The notes under the pieces: model-generated | The model's input: the letters and a program-made list of their open reading frames with translations, nothing else | Told to the model about the DNA's origin: nothing | Database searches by the model: none | Shown: positions 17,904 through 27,157 of the stretch, piece after piece | Layout: every line of letters starts with the position of its first letter | Numbering within the stretch: position 1 is the stretch's first letter | Origin: Gammaproteobacteria bacterium | GTDB lineage: Bacteria; Pseudomonadota; Gammaproteobacteria; SZUA-229 | Assembly: GCA_030148865.1 (NCBI GenBank) | Contig: JASBSR010000029.1 | Location: 46,068 to 110,067 of the forward strand | Length of the DNA: 64,000 bases | Reading direction: 5' to 3' | Program-made: the position numbers and the translations under genes

Positions 17904-18932
17904 ATGCAAAATCTGGTTGCTACTGCACTGCGTTACGAAGACAGCAAGTTATACGTGCTCGATCAACGCCGCCTGCCCGCAGAAGAATTCTGGCACGACT
18001 GTCAGGATGAAAACCAGCTGATCGCGCTGATTCAGAGCCTGGCCATACGCGGCGCACCCTTACTTGGGATTGCTGCCACTTTGTGGGTGGGGCATTGTGC
18101 CAGGCGTGGCGATAATGCAACCCGCCTCACGAAAACCATTGCAGCACTGCGTGCCTCACGCCCGACCGCCGTTAATCTGATGAATTATCTTGATCGCCTG
18201 CAGGCATTACTCGACAACGGTGCTGACAATACTGCGCTGGTCGCAGATGCGGTGGCAATTTTTAATGAAGACGTCACCTTGTGCGATGCCATGTCACGAC
18301 ACGGCGCTGCGCTGGTCAAACCGGGTGCAAAAATTCTCACCCACTGCAATACCGGCGGCCTCGCCACTGCCGGTATTGGCACGGCTATTGGTGTGATTAT
18401 CACTGCGCACCGAGACCATAAAAATATCAAAGTCTGGGTCGATGAAACCCGTCCGTTGTTTCAGGGCGGGCGACTCACTGCCTGGGAAATGCAAAACGCG
18501 GGCGTACCTTATCAAATTATTTGCGACAGCATGGCCGCCAGTCTAATGCAGCAGGGCAACGTTGATATGGTTGTGGTCGGCGCGGATCGGATCGCACGCA
18601 ATGGTGACTTTGCCAACAAGATCGGCACTTATTCACTCGCCGTGCTCGCACACTACCACCGTGTACCCTTTTACGTGGTCGCGCCGCGGACCACGATTGA
18701 TGTCAACTGCGCTGGCGGCATCACGATTCCAATCGAACAGCGCGACGCGAATGAAGTGCGTGGCGTTAGCGGCAGCTTTGGCAGTTTTCAGTGGGCGCCC
18801 GAGCAAGCACCCGTATTCAATCCCGCCTTTGATGTGACTCCCGCTGCGCTAGTCACTGGCTGGGTTCTGGATACCGGCGTGGTATCGCCAGACGAGGTCG
18901 CCGCCGGCGCGCTGGCATACCCGACCGACTGA
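17904..18932 (+). CDS. mtnA: Methylthioribose-1-phosphate isomerase
   Basis: 342 residues, eIF-2B alpha-like fold. Catalytic Cys in [12 protein letters not shown], catalytic Asp in [10 protein letters not shown], and the [11 protein letters not shown] loop near residue 47 are all present. It isomerises methylthioribose 1-phosphate to the ribulose form, the substrate of MtnB. MTA phosphorylase (MtnP) and a final transaminase are not in this cluster and must be elsewhere. Confidence 0.93.
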   Translation: MQNLVATALRYEDSKLYVLDQRRLPAEEFWHDCQDENQLIALIQSLAIRGAPLLGIAATLWVGHCARRGDNATRLTKTIAALRASRPTAVNLMNYLDRLQALLDNGADNTALVADAVAIFNEDVTLCDAMSRHGAALVKPGAKILTHCNTGGLATAGIGTAIGVIITAHRDHKNIKVWVDETRPLFQGGRLTAWEMQNAGVPYQIICDSMAASLMQQGNVDMVVVGADRIARNGDFANKIGTYSLAVLAHYHRVPFYVVAPRTTIDVNCAGGITIPIEQRDANEVRGVSGSFGSFQWAPEQAPVFNPAFDVTPAALVTGWVLDTGVVSPDEVAAGALAYPTD

Positions 18933-19067
18933 GTCGTCCGATATTTTCTGGCAACCTCCCTTGCAAGCTATTTGCATTATCTGGCACGCTTGTTATCATC
19001 CTGCACACTCATGCTTGTCACACCCCTCAGGGGATCTACAGCTGCCCCATTCTCGGCCTGCAACTTG

Positions 19068-20027
19068 ATGAAAACCTTAGCCGCCATAATTGGTCTCGAA
19101 TTTAACAAGATCAGCCATACTGAACGTTTGATCTCAGGACTAGGTGGCTTCCTCGGTATTTACTTCATTATTCTGGTCAGCAATCATTTTCTCAGTGGTA
19201 GCGATGCCGTGTTCCTGGTCGCTTCGATGGGTGCATCTTCAGTACTGGTATTCGGCGTGCCGCACAGCCCGCTGGCGCAACCCTGGTCGCTGGTCGGCAG
19301 CCATCTGGTGTCAGCGCTCGTCGGTATCACCTGCGCACGCTACATAGACAACCCTTACCTTGCCGCCGCAGCCGCCGTGGGTCTTGCCATATCTGCGATG
19401 CACTATTTACGCTGCATTCACCCACCGGGTGGTGCCACAGCACTCACCGCAGTGACCGGGGGCACATCGGTCCACGAACTGGGTTATCAGTACGTATTAA
19501 CTCCTGTGATGATTAACACGCTCACCATTCTTGCCGTTGCCATCATTTTCAATGCGCCATTTTCGTGGCGACGCTACCCGGCTTTCTACAGACGCAAAGC
19601 ACAATCTGTCACCCGTACCAGTGAAACAAGAAGTGCAGACATCACGCACGAAGACTTTGTCTTTGCGCTGAGTCAAATTGATTCACTGATTGATGTATCA
19701 GAAGATGATTTATTAACCATTTACACGCTGGCGACTAACAACAGTGAGCAACGCAGCTTTCCACACAGCGCGATCAAACTCGGGCACTATTACAGTAACG
19801 GTAAATATGGGGACGAATGGTCAGTACGCTATATTGTCGACTGGCAGGATGGCGCAGATGAACTTAGCACCAGCTTGATTTACAAAACTGTCGCCGGTGA
19901 TGGCAGGCGGACTAGCGGCGTACTCAGTGTCGACAAGTTTGCACGCTGGGCCAAACACGAAGTCTACCGCGACGAAGAAAACTGGCGCCGCGTGGATACC
20001 AGCGAAACAGACTCAAAACTGGTCTGA
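19068..20027 (+). CDS. HPP family membrane protein with C-terminal cytoplasmic domain
   Basis: 319 residues from ATG 19068; earlier ATG 19011 gives an unlikely extension. Four helices form the HPP domain, with SHTERLISGLGGFLGIYF, GASSVLVFG, PLAQPW and the naming IHPPGGATAL. The last 110 residues are soluble and of unknown type (SQIDSLIDVSEDDLLTIYTL). Some HPP proteins transport nitrite; that has not been shown for this type. It stands alone after the mtn operon. Confidence 0.8.
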   Translation: MKTLAAIIGLEFNKISHTERLISGLGGFLGIYFIILVSNHFLSGSDAVFLVASMGASSVLVFGVPHSPLAQPWSLVGSHLVSALVGITCARYIDNPYLAAAAAVGLAISAMHYLRCIHPPGGATALTAVTGGTSVHELGYQYVLTPVMINTLTILAVAIIFNAPFSWRRYPAFYRRKAQSVTRTSETRSADITHEDFVFALSQIDSLIDVSEDDLLTIYTLATNNSEQRSFPHSAIKLGHYYSNGKYGDEWSVRYIVDWQDGADELSTSLIYKTVAGDGRRTSGVLSVDKFARWAKHEVYRDEENWRRVDTSETDSKLV

Positions 20028-20231
20028 GTTCCACCAGATTTCACCGTCGCTATCATCACCCGTGACATCTGACTGACGGCGCGGAATTCCACTACGACAA
20101 TCATAGCCACTGTGTAGCACGCGCTCCGGGTTTCTGCGATCTGAAACTGTGCGACGATCACGCCAGTGTTTGCGGCGTTCGGCATGGGTTTTTTGACTGG
20201 ATTCACGCATACTCAACATCTCGATTTGCAT
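20013..20231 (-). CDS. Small arginine-rich protein of unknown function
   Basis: 72 residues from ATG 20231, convergent with the HPP gene and overlapping its end by 15 nt. It is highly charged: ERRKHWRDRRTVSDRRNPER, then GYDCRSGIPRRQSD and an acidic end DGEIWW. The repeated RR/DRR pattern looks like a structured low-complexity protein rather than random frame, and similar short DRRNPER proteins occur in gammaproteobacteria by recollection. No function can be given. Confidence 0.5.
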   Translation of the reverse strand: MQIEMLSMRESSQKTHAERRKHWRDRRTVSDRRNPERVLHSGYDCRSGIPRRQSDVTGDDSDGEIWWNSDQF

Positions 20232-20385
20232 ACGACGCGCATCGCCGATGCAGACTCTTAATACACTCCCTTGTAGCAGTGTTGTCAAGCAAATGCCCAT
20301 TGAAGTTTTTTATTCCCCCGGCATGAAGCCAGAGAACAGGTATGAGCTCTCAATAAAAATTTATCCAGTGCCCGCTGGTGCAATA

Positions 20386-20571
20386 TTAGTGCTGAACTTC
20401 CTGACGCGGCTCTTCCATTCCTTCTAAACAATCATTCAGCAAAATATACTGGCCTCCGGTTCTGAATTTGATGAGCGCCACACCATGATCGCTGATTTGC
20501 TTGATCTCGACCACCTGACCGGTTTGTTTGATGCGCGCATTCGCGCCCTGAGAAAGATATTTTTTATCCAT
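20386..20571 (-). CDS. Small conserved-looking protein, SH3/KOW-like
   Basis: 61 residues, ATG at 20571. The pattern SQGANARIKQTGQVVEIKQI followed by HGVALIKFRTGGQYILL alternates polar and hydrophobic residues as in small beta-barrel (KOW or SH3) proteins. No cysteines or signal. It stands alone between the DRR-rich small gene and the divergent greB. The assignment rests on composition only. Confidence 0.6.
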   Translation of the reverse strand: MDKKYLSQGANARIKQTGQVVEIKQISDHGVALIKFRTGGQYILLNDCLEGMEEPRQEVQH

Positions 20572-20973
20572 TTTTAGCCTTTATAATTTATGTACAATTT
20601 TAGTATTCACACTCACCGCAGCCAAAGAAATGACACTTGGAGCCTGATAACAGCCTGCGATCTTCCCGGATCTTTCCCGCCTCACTGAAAATCCTCGTTA
20701 TACGCAAGGTATAATTGTTAGTTATAGAATATATCTACAAAGTTGCATCTGTATATAACTTAATTACATGCTTTATATCACTAAATCTTTCTCAGACTCT
20801 GCCTCCAATCACCCGTCAGGAGCCCTGAGGCCAGTCTGTGCTGACGTCCTGCCTCGTTCTCGTACCGCTGCGAGCTGCGGCTTTTGCTCATAGCCCCACC
20901 AGACACCATTGGCAACCAGCGCACCCAGCCCGGTAATTGGCTAGAATCGGGATTTACTCAACACATATCAAAT
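20572..20973. other. Intergenic region between divergent small gene and greB
   Basis: About 400 bases without a supported gene. It is AT-rich around 20700-20790, with a TATAAT-like element (near 20710) that may serve greB or the minus-strand small gene. A GC-rich stretch at 20860-20885 contains CCGCTGCGAGCTGCGG, able to form a short hairpin. No RNA family was recognised. Confidence 0.4.
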
Positions 20974-21492
20974 ATGGGACGTTATCGACCGCCACAGCCC
21001 GCAGCCTCAAAATATATAACACCTGAGGGCAAAGCACGCCTCCAGAATGAGCTGGATTTTCTTTGGCTTAAGCGCCGCCCCGAGGTAACACGCGCGCTGT
21101 CAGCGGCAGCCGCCGAAGGTGATCGCTCAGAAAATGCCGAATATATCTATCGCAAGAAAGAACTACGCGAAATCGACAGTCGAGTGCGGCATTTGCGCAA
21201 GCGCCTGGAGGGCATGGCGGTGGTCGAACGCGTTCCCGATGACACCAGCAGGATTTATTTCGGTGCCTGGGTACGGCTACTGGATGCGGCAGACAAGGAG
21301 TGCCACTACCGTATCGTCGGCCCGGATGAATTTGATCATGCACCCGGTTATATCAGCATGGACTCACCACTGGGAAAAATGCTGCTGGGCAAATCACTGG
21401 ACGATGAATTCGAGCTGGTTCTGCCTGCTTATGTCGATAAAAAACCGCGAAAAAACCGTTACATTATCATTGAGATCAGTTACTCAGCGTGA
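20974..21492 (+). CDS. greB: Transcript cleavage factor GreB
   Basis: 172 residues from ATG 20974. The N-terminal coiled coil carries the acidic tip region (AAEGDRSENAEYIYRKKELR) with the D-x-x-E pair that acts on RNA polymerase backtracked complexes. The C-terminal domain (YFGAWVRLLD, SPLGKMLLGKSLDDEFEL) is the FKBP-like Gre domain. The KYITPEGKARLQNELDFLW start is typical of GreB rather than GreA. Its end overlaps the convergent thioredoxin gene by 9 nt. Confidence 0.92.
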   Translation: MGRYRPPQPAASKYITPEGKARLQNELDFLWLKRRPEVTRALSAAAAEGDRSENAEYIYRKKELREIDSRVRHLRKRLEGMAVVERVPDDTSRIYFGAWVRLLDAADKECHYRIVGPDEFDHAPGYISMDSPLGKMLLGKSLDDEFELVLPAYVDKKPRKNRYIIIEISYSA

Positions 21493-21840
21493 CTGCAAAT
21501 TTTGCTCGATAAGATCGCGGATAACACTCGGCGGTTGTGCACCGCTAAAGCGGCCGCGTTCTTCACCCTGATCAAACAGAATCACAGTGGGAAAGCCCTT
21601 CACCCGGTACTGCCCGGCCAGCTTCATATTCTCACCGGCGTCGACCTCGACCTTGACGAGCAGAACCCGGCCGGCGTACTCCTCCACCACCTGGATGAGC
21701 ACGGGGGCAATGATCAGACAGGGCGAACACCATTGTGCCCAGAGGTCGACCAGCACCGGGGTCTGGTGCGAGGCCTGGATCACGCGCTGCTCGAAGTCAG
21801 GCAAATCTACCGAGGATGCCCATTCGCTCACCTGTTTCAT
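21484..21840 (-). CDS. Thioredoxin-like protein
   Basis: 118 residues from ATG 21840 (an ATG at 21855 would add 5). Thioredoxin fold with active site WCSPC (C38, C41) instead of the usual WCGPC, and the cis-Pro in KGFPTVILFD. No signal peptide, so cytoplasmic. The Ser in the active site may shift redox potential. The family reduces protein disulfides. It stands alone, convergent with greB. Confidence 0.87.
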   Translation of the reverse strand: MKQVSEWASSVDLPDFEQRVIQASHQTPVLVDLWAQWCSPCLIIAPVLIQVVEEYAGRVLLVKVEVDAGENMKLAGQYRVKGFPTVILFDQGEERGRFSGAQPPSVIRDLIEQNLQSR

Positions 21841-22004
21841 ATTACCAATCGTCATATTCCGGCACCATGTCGCCCGCGCATTGCTGTACGCTCGTAAAAT
21901 CAGCCCGGCATTATACTGAATTGGCCCGCCGCAGGCGGGTCGAAACATGCACATTATCGATCAGGCTGCTAACATCGCATTCTGATTTTTTTCGAGGCTC
22001 AGGA

Positions 22005-22280
22005 ATGGACCATATCATCATTGAACACCGACTCTCCCCCGCCAAACTCGACGTTCTCTACGTCGAAGACTGGCCCACCTGGAGCAAGGAAGTCTCCGAA
22101 TTCGACTGGGTATATGACAAAACCGAGACTTGCTACATCGTCGAAGGCAGGGCCATCGTCACCCCCGAAAATGGCGAGCCGGTGCCCATAGAAAGCGGTG
22201 ATATGGTGACCTTCCCTAAAGGCATGAAATGCCGCTGGGAAATTATTGAAGACCTGGAAAAACACTACAACATCGAATAA
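22005..22280 (+). CDS. Cupin domain protein (DUF861/Cupin_3)
   Basis: 91 residues from ATG 22005, preceded by an AGG-rich site. Single cupin with WPTWSKEVSEFDWVYDKTET, YIVEGRAIVTPENGEPVPI and SGDMVTFPKGMKCRWEI, the typical DUF861 order (ureidoglycolate-lyase-like cupins of unknown role). It has no catalytic assignment. A small membrane protein gene follows by 31 nt. Confidence 0.8.
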   Translation: MDHIIIEHRLSPAKLDVLYVEDWPTWSKEVSEFDWVYDKTETCYIVEGRAIVTPENGEPVPIESGDMVTFPKGMKCRWEIIEDLEKHYNIE

Positions 22281-22311
22281 GCACCGGCATAGCAGGTGGC
22301 AGGGTATATCA

Positions 22312-22497
22312 ATGGCAATGTGGGAAAAAATTCTGTACGCAATCGTTCTACTGGCGATGATTGTGATGTTTTATCCGCGGATGCGCGCCGCTATGGAACG
22401 CAGCAAACAGGCGCAGGAAAAGCACTGGGGAACGGTACTTCTGCTCGCTGCCGCACTGGTCGGCTTTGTAATAGTGCTGATCAGTCTGGTACGCTAA
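22312..22497 (+). CDS. Small two-helix membrane protein
   Basis: 61 residues from ATG 22312. Two hydrophobic segments (about residues 6-20 and 42-59) flank a charged middle (RMRAAMERSKQAQEKHWG). It resembles short unannotated membrane proteins of gammaproteobacteria. Likely cotranscribed with the cupin gene. Function unknown. Confidence 0.65.
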   Translation: MAMWEKILYAIVLLAMIVMFYPRMRAAMERSKQAQEKHWGTVLLLAAALVGFVIVLISLVR

Positions 22498-22653
22498 ATC
22501 AGATTATTGCAATCGCCTAAAAAGACAGGTTGGCGGAGGCTATAGCTCACCGCATAGCAACGATTACTGGTAGACCTTGGACCGGTTTCTATATAACAAA
22601 ATAACAAATTTCGCATTGCGAGCTTTGGTGTTTCGACTCGGGAAACGGACTCG

Positions 22654-24684
22654 CTATTCCTGTTTAACCACCTGCCAGTGATTCCAGTCTGCGCGATTCT
22701 CTGCGACATGAAATAGCGCCGCCAGCACCTGACGATCATATCGGGTTTCTGCCTGCGCCAGCAAAATGTCCAGCACCTCTCTCACCGACTTACCCTGTCG
22801 ATACGCGCGCGCACTCGACATCGCGACAAAAGCATTGGCCACCGAGAGTATTCTCGATTCAGCGAGGATAGCATCACCACGAATACCTTCCGGATAACCA
22901 CTGCCATCGAGGTATTCATTTTTCTGGCTGATGATATCGATCACCGGGCCATCAAATTCAAGTCCTTTGAGTATATCGATGGTATCGAGCACGCTGCGGT
23001 GCATTTGCATCTGTTCGTCATCATTTAGCGGCTGCATTTTTGTCAGCAATTCGCGTGGCAAATTTAATTTACCCAGGTTCGCCAACTGTGCCGCCATACC
23101 CAGTGTATGACAGCGTTCCGCATCCAGCCCCATCGCCTTCGCCACTGCGACCGCAACCTCGCGGGTACGTTCGGAGTGATTTGCACAATGCGGGTCATGC
23201 ATGTCCACCGCGTGCACCAGCGTTGAAATAATGCCTTCCAGTAAGCGATTGTGTTTTTCCTGTGCGCGTTTGATGGTAGTGATATCGTGCAAAACATATA
23301 ACACTGAACCACTGTATTCACCGCCCTGCAGGGACGCTACGGAGACATGATAAATATACGAGGTTTCACCGATATCAATTGCCATCACCCGGCTATTCTT
23401 TCCTGATGTTTCAGCCAGACCACGCAGCTCGATTAATTGTGTCGCCGCTTTTGCACTAAACAAATTATATAGTGTACGCCCTATCATTCCGTCTACTGTC
23501 ATACTCACTGCCCGCGACAGGGACAGATTACCAAGAAGAATATTATTCTCTTTGTCGAGCAGAAAAATATGATCGTTAATGTTGTTGCCTACAGTATTCA
23601 ATAACGCAGTTCTGGCAGTGAGTCGCTCTGTGGTTTTCTGCAGGCGCACACTGGTTGCGTGTCGCCAGATCGCGACGAATGAAATTCCGATAATAAACAC
23701 TGCCAGCATGAATACTGTAAGCAAAAACTCCTGATGCGCGTATGCTTCGCGCAACGCTTCTTCTGCATCAATTTTTTGCAGCAACACCCAGTCAGTACCA
23801 TCTATGGCGCGCGCAGTCACTAACACTTGCTGGTTACGGTAGTCTGTCTTTTGTGCAAAGCCGCCTATTTTGTCGCGTGCGAAATTTACTGCCTGTGCCG
23901 CATTGTTTCTGGAAACCGTGTGGAAAATTTTGAATTTGCCTGACAACGGACTCAGGTATCGAGTACTAAATTCATCACCCGCAATCAACAGTGACTCATC
24001 TGTTTCAGTCGTTAGCCAGTGTTGATCCAGCAGTTTATACAGACTGTTCGCCGGATTAATGATAGCAACAACTGCGCCCGGGTAATTATTCGCCTCAGGT
24101 GTCGCCTGCACCGCACTGACAGGCACCACCAGCATTAATCTCGGCTGCTGTTGCTGGTTACGGTAAATGCCATATACAAAGGCACGGCCTTTTGATCTGG
24201 CCTGGAGCACAGCCTTGCGAATATGTTCGTCGTCTGCCGGGAATTGCTGTGTCGCCAACAGGAGAGCACCGTCACCATCAGTAATACCGACTCCCTCATT
24301 AAAACGAGTTTTCTGATTGGCATTGATTTGCAACGGGTCGGCAAACACACCGGAGCGTTTCGCGGTTGCTACGATTAAATTCTTTAAGTGGCCGAGCTGG
24401 CCACGCTCAGCCTCACTGGTTTGGCTGATTGATTCCTGTCGGATGCTGAGCAAAATCTGCAATAGCGGATTTTCTGCCAGCGCCTGCAAATTTGTTTGCT
24501 GCGCATTTAACCAGCCTTCAACTGCCCGTTTCTGAGATTCGGCTATCACTGCCAGCCGACCTTCCCAGTTTTGCATGTCACGCTGCTGCTCGCGCGCGAC
24601 GTATTCGTTGCTGAGCCAGATACCTGCAACGAGAAATATCAACAACAGGATGAACGCTATGATAACTGGTCGGTTTTCTTTCAT
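22654..24684 (-). CDS. Membrane sensor with dCache, PAS and degenerate HD-GYP domain
   Basis: 676 residues. A helix at 8-25, a periplasmic dCache-like sensor (about 30-310), a second helix (about 320-340), a PAS domain (about 360-470), then an HD-GYP domain to the end. The GYP loop is partly kept (EYLDGSGYP), but HDIGK reads ANLGK and HHE reads QKNE, so metal-binding residues are missing and phosphodiesterase activity is doubtful. It may bind c-di-GMP or act through protein contact. The lapG-like gene lies 18 nt upstream on the same strand; the pair is probably cotranscribed. Confidence 0.85.
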   Translation of the reverse strand: MKENRPVIIAFILLLIFLVAGIWLSNEYVAREQQRDMQNWEGRLAVIAESQKRAVEGWLNAQQTNLQALAENPLLQILLSIRQESISQTSEAERGQLGHLKNLIVATAKRSGVFADPLQINANQKTRFNEGVGITDGDGALLLATQQFPADDEHIRKAVLQARSKGRAFVYGIYRNQQQQPRLMLVVPVSAVQATPEANNYPGAVVAIINPANSLYKLLDQHWLTTETDESLLIAGDEFSTRYLSPLSGKFKIFHTVSRNNAAQAVNFARDKIGGFAQKTDYRNQQVLVTARAIDGTDWVLLQKIDAEEALREAYAHQEFLLTVFMLAVFIIGISFVAIWRHATSVRLQKTTERLTARTALLNTVGNNINDHIFLLDKENNILLGNLSLSRAVSMTVDGMIGRTLYNLFSAKAATQLIELRGLAETSGKNSRVMAIDIGETSYIYHVSVASLQGGEYSGSVLYVLHDITTIKRAQEKHNRLLEGIISTLVHAVDMHDPHCANHSERTREVAVAVAKAMGLDAERCHTLGMAAQLANLGKLNLPRELLTKMQPLNDDEQMQMHRSVLDTIDILKGLEFDGPVIDIISQKNEYLDGSGYPEGIRGDAILAESRILSVANAFVAMSSARAYRQGKSVREVLDILLAQAETRYDRQVLAALFHVAENRADWNHWQVVKQE

Positions 24685-24702
24685 GCTGCCTCGCTATTCA
24701 TT

Positions 24703-25344
24703 TTAATTTGGCAAATGCATCCACCAGTGTTTTTCGTTAACCGAATACACAGGAACGTAATGAAAAATATCCTTATGTGAGATCACCTGTTTAATTTGAT
24801 TATCCAGAATCAAAATATCATTATTTTGATTTAGCGCCATTACTGCGTGTGGAATCCTTAAGTTGGTATCCTGCACCACCACCACGCGCATATCGTCGAC
24901 GGAGAATCCCAGTTGTTTCAACGATAGCATTTTGAAAATGGCGTAATCCTCACAGTCTCCGTTGTGCTGTAAAAATTCCAGTGGTGTCGCCCAGTAATCT
25001 AGCACCCCATAATTTTCGATATCCAGCACGTACGGCCTTTCATTGGCGTAGATGTTAACGCGGCGGACTTGCTCGGCACGCGGCAGGGGTTTGATTTCGG
25101 CCAAAAATGTCCGCCATTGCTGTAAATGGCATTGATTGAACTGCACCGACGCACAGCTTCCCTGCGGGGTGGTTTCTTTAATATGCCGCTCCAGCACTGA
25201 CAACCATTGCGGGAACAGCTTTAAATTATTTTTATAAATTTCCTGGTAGCCAAATAAACCGCCTTTGGCACCGCTGGCCGCTCCCACACTACCGGACATC
25301 AGCACGAGGCCAAACCCCGCGATTAACCACATAATTTTTCGCAT
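24703..25344 (-). CDS. LapG-like periplasmic transglutaminase-type cysteine protease
   Basis: 213 residues with a signal peptide ending near VGAA. The bacterial transglutaminase-like (BTLCP/DUF920) triad is in place: C131 (NGDCEDYAIFK), H166 (IPHAVMA) and D181 (LILDNQ). LapG cleaves a surface adhesin such as LapA when c-di-GMP falls and LapD releases it. No LapD or LapA is in the window; the adjacent partner here is the degenerate HD-GYP sensor. A LapG function is inferred from fold and motif. Confidence 0.85.
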   Translation of the reverse strand: MRKIMWLIAGFGLVLMSGSVGAASGAKGGLFGYQEIYKNNLKLFPQWLSVLERHIKETTPQGSCASVQFNQCHLQQWRTFLAEIKPLPRAEQVRRVNIYANERPYVLDIENYGVLDYWATPLEFLQHNGDCEDYAIFKMLSLKQLGFSVDDMRVVVVQDTNLRIPHAVMALNQNNDILILDNQIKQVISHKDIFHYVPVYSVNEKHWWMHLPN

Positions 25345-25394
25345 TGGCGGGTATAATACGCAACTTGATTAACAGATGCAGCTAGTAAAATACC

Positions 25395-26660
25395 GTGAAT
25401 ACTAAAGCCCTCACTTATATTCTCTGCCTGCTTGGCAGCCCTGTACCCGACCAGTTACTGGCTGCGCAGAGCACTGAAGACTTACAGACACTATTTGATC
25501 AGGCCATGCAAACCCGGGAGTCCGGCAAAACTTTCGAAGCGATCAGCCTGTTTGAAGCTATTCTGGATAATCAGCCAACCTTGAATCGGGTTCGCCTCGA
25601 ACTGGCAGTGGCTTATCACCAGGCCACGCGCTACCAGGATGCCCTGCGCGAATTCAAACATGTGCTCGATGATCCAGCGACACCGGAGAATGTGCGCTTA
25701 TCTATTCTGGCCTATCTGGCCCAGCTCACCAGCGACCAGCTCGAACCCGAATCTCGGCACAGCTTTTCGTATTACGCCAAATTGGGCCTGCTGCACAATT
25801 CCAATATTAATGCCACCCCCGGTGCCGGCTTGAGCACGCTCACCGGGATTTCTAATGCCGCAGAAATCTCATCTGCCGGCACTGATATTAACCTCAGCGC
25901 CTCACACCGCTACCGCCAGAAGGCCCCACTGGATGTTATGGGTACCGCCACCTTTTTTGAATGGCAGAGTCAGGCCGGAGTGAGCGGCAATCTTTACACT
26001 AAGACCGGCGACTACGATTACACGGTCGCCAGCATCAACACCGGCCCGGCCTTGATCGCACCTGGACGCTGGCGCAGCAACATGGCATTCAAGATCGATC
26101 AGATCACACTCGGCGGCAGTTCGCTGGCGGTATTCAGCTCGATCAACCCGGCGATCACCTTCGATCTGGGCAACTATCGCAATATCACCCTCGAGGCCAG
26201 CTACACCCGCCACAATTATGACAAAGTGGCAGACGCGGGTCGCGATGGCAACGAAACCCTGCTTGGTGCAGGTTACAGCATGCTGATCAACGACCGTCAG
26301 ACCGGCCTCGAAGCTGGCTTCCGGCTGCGGCAGAATAATGCTGATAATGCAGGCTACGGCTACGATAATAGCGAGTTCTATTTCAACGGTTTCACTGCGC
26401 TTTCGGCGCAGGCCGTGGTCTACCTGCGACTAAATCGCTACCGCTATGACTATAACGCAGCCGACCCCACGGTGGGTATTGTCCGCGACGAAAGCGAGAA
26501 CCTGTACGCTATCGGTTATAACCGAGACCTGCGCAGCGGCCCCCTGAAAAACTGGACATTTAATCTGGAGTTTTCGGCTAACTCGAACACATCGAATGTA
26601 CCGAATTTTGAATACGACCGGAATCTGTTTAGCACCAGCCTGTCGCGTTACTTTCAGTAG
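25395..26660 (+). CDS. SLAM-like (DUF560) outer membrane protein with TPR domain
   Basis: 421 residues from GTG 25395. A signal-like N-terminus, then two or three TPR units (residues about 30-125: EAISLFEAILDNQPTLNRVR, YQDALREFKHVL), then a region of alternating strands to the end, closing SLSRYFQ. The marker HNSNINATPGAG sits at the domain junction as in DUF560 proteins. Related Slam proteins move lipoproteins to the cell surface; here the substrate is unknown. A strong hairpin follows the stop. Confidence 0.78.
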   Translation: MNTKALTYILCLLGSPVPDQLLAAQSTEDLQTLFDQAMQTRESGKTFEAISLFEAILDNQPTLNRVRLELAVAYHQATRYQDALREFKHVLDDPATPENVRLSILAYLAQLTSDQLEPESRHSFSYYAKLGLLHNSNINATPGAGLSTLTGISNAAEISSAGTDINLSASHRYRQKAPLDVMGTATFFEWQSQAGVSGNLYTKTGDYDYTVASINTGPALIAPGRWRSNMAFKIDQITLGGSSLAVFSSINPAITFDLGNYRNITLEASYTRHNYDKVADAGRDGNETLLGAGYSMLINDRQTGLEAGFRLRQNNADNAGYGYDNSEFYFNGFTALSAQAVVYLRLNRYRYDYNAADPTVGIVRDESENLYAIGYNRDLRSGPLKNWTFNLEFSANSNTSNVPNFEYDRNLFSTSLSRYFQ

Positions 26661-26666
26661 TGTCAC

Positions 26667-26705
26667 AAATAAGCCAAGTTTCCCGACAACAAATTTGGCT
26701 TATTT
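26667..26705 (+). terminator. Terminator hairpin after the SLAM-like gene
   Basis: Perfect 11-bp inverted repeat AAATAAGCCAA / TTGGCTTATTT with a 17-nt loop, starting 6 nt after the stop codon. AT-rich arms and no long U run, so termination may be partial or bidirectional. Confidence 0.65.
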
Positions 26706-26942
26706 ATAACCAAATTTATCTATTTGACTAAAAATACTACATTAAAGACTACAAGCTGTATTATTTTTCGACATACGTCGATATTTCTTACAGTCTAAGC
26801 CGATCATGCTAATGACCACAATAAACACTCGCACAAAACGCCTCAGGCGCACCGAGCAGCATTCCGATATCTACATAAGAATTTGATTACTTAAGACATT
26901 TTTGATCCTTGCCAGAATATTACCCAGGCCTGTGGCCACCAA

Positions 26943-26959
26943 GTATCAGGCGCCGATAC
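26943..26959. promoter_or_regulatory. GTATC-N7-GATAC palindrome, copy 1
   Basis: GTATCAGGCGCCGATAC. A near-identical 17-mer (two positions differ) lies at 43504-43520 upstream of the GGDEF-EAL gene. Possible shared operator; the binding protein is unknown. Confidence 0.4.
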
Positions 26960-27001
26960 AAGCCGAACCGGTCAGCTCTCGCTGCTGAATTCAGGGCTTT
27001 T

Positions 27002-27019
27002 TGTAAGAAAATTCTTACA
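27002..27019. promoter_or_regulatory. Perfect 18-bp palindrome, candidate activator site
   Basis: TGTAAGAAAATTCTTACA, arms of 8 bp with a 2-bp centre. Its centre is about 128 bp upstream of the start site predicted from the sigma-54-like element, a normal distance for an enhancer-binding protein. No other copy was noticed in the window. Confidence 0.55.
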
Positions 27020-27113
27020 CCTGCTACCCAATACAGGCGATTTTTGCCAGATGCGCGTATAATTAAACAGCAGGCTATAGCTAAGCAGTTGAATGTCAAT
27101 GGATTAAAACTAT

Positions 27114-27129
27114 TGGCACAAATACTGTA
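27114..27129 (+). promoter_or_regulatory. Sigma-54-like promoter
   Basis: TGGCACAAATACTGTA: a full -24 element (TGGCAC), correct spacing, and an imperfect -12 element (CTGTA for TTGCA). The GC of -12 is GT, so the call is tentative. Predicted start near 27139, upstream of the gene at 27158. Confidence 0.45.
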
Positions 27130-27157
27130 TGTACTGAAGTTATATACTTGCAAATAA

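Larger units (their letters stand above)
26707..27157. other. Long regulatory intergenic region upstream of the secreted/VPLP-CTERM pair
   Basis: About 450 bases without a supported gene. It holds, in order, a GTATC-N7-GATAC palindrome (26943-26959), a perfect 18-bp palindrome (27002-27019) and a sigma-54-like promoter (27114-27129). A short open frame from 26909 has no family pattern and is not called. Confidence 0.6.

Noticed and set aside
20860..20890. GC-rich hairpin resembling part of a tRNA or terminator
   Set aside because: No cloverleaf can be drawn and there is no U run.
26909..27157. 82-codon plus-strand frame in the long intergenic region
   Set aside because: Composition is not protein-like and it runs through the palindrome and promoter elements.
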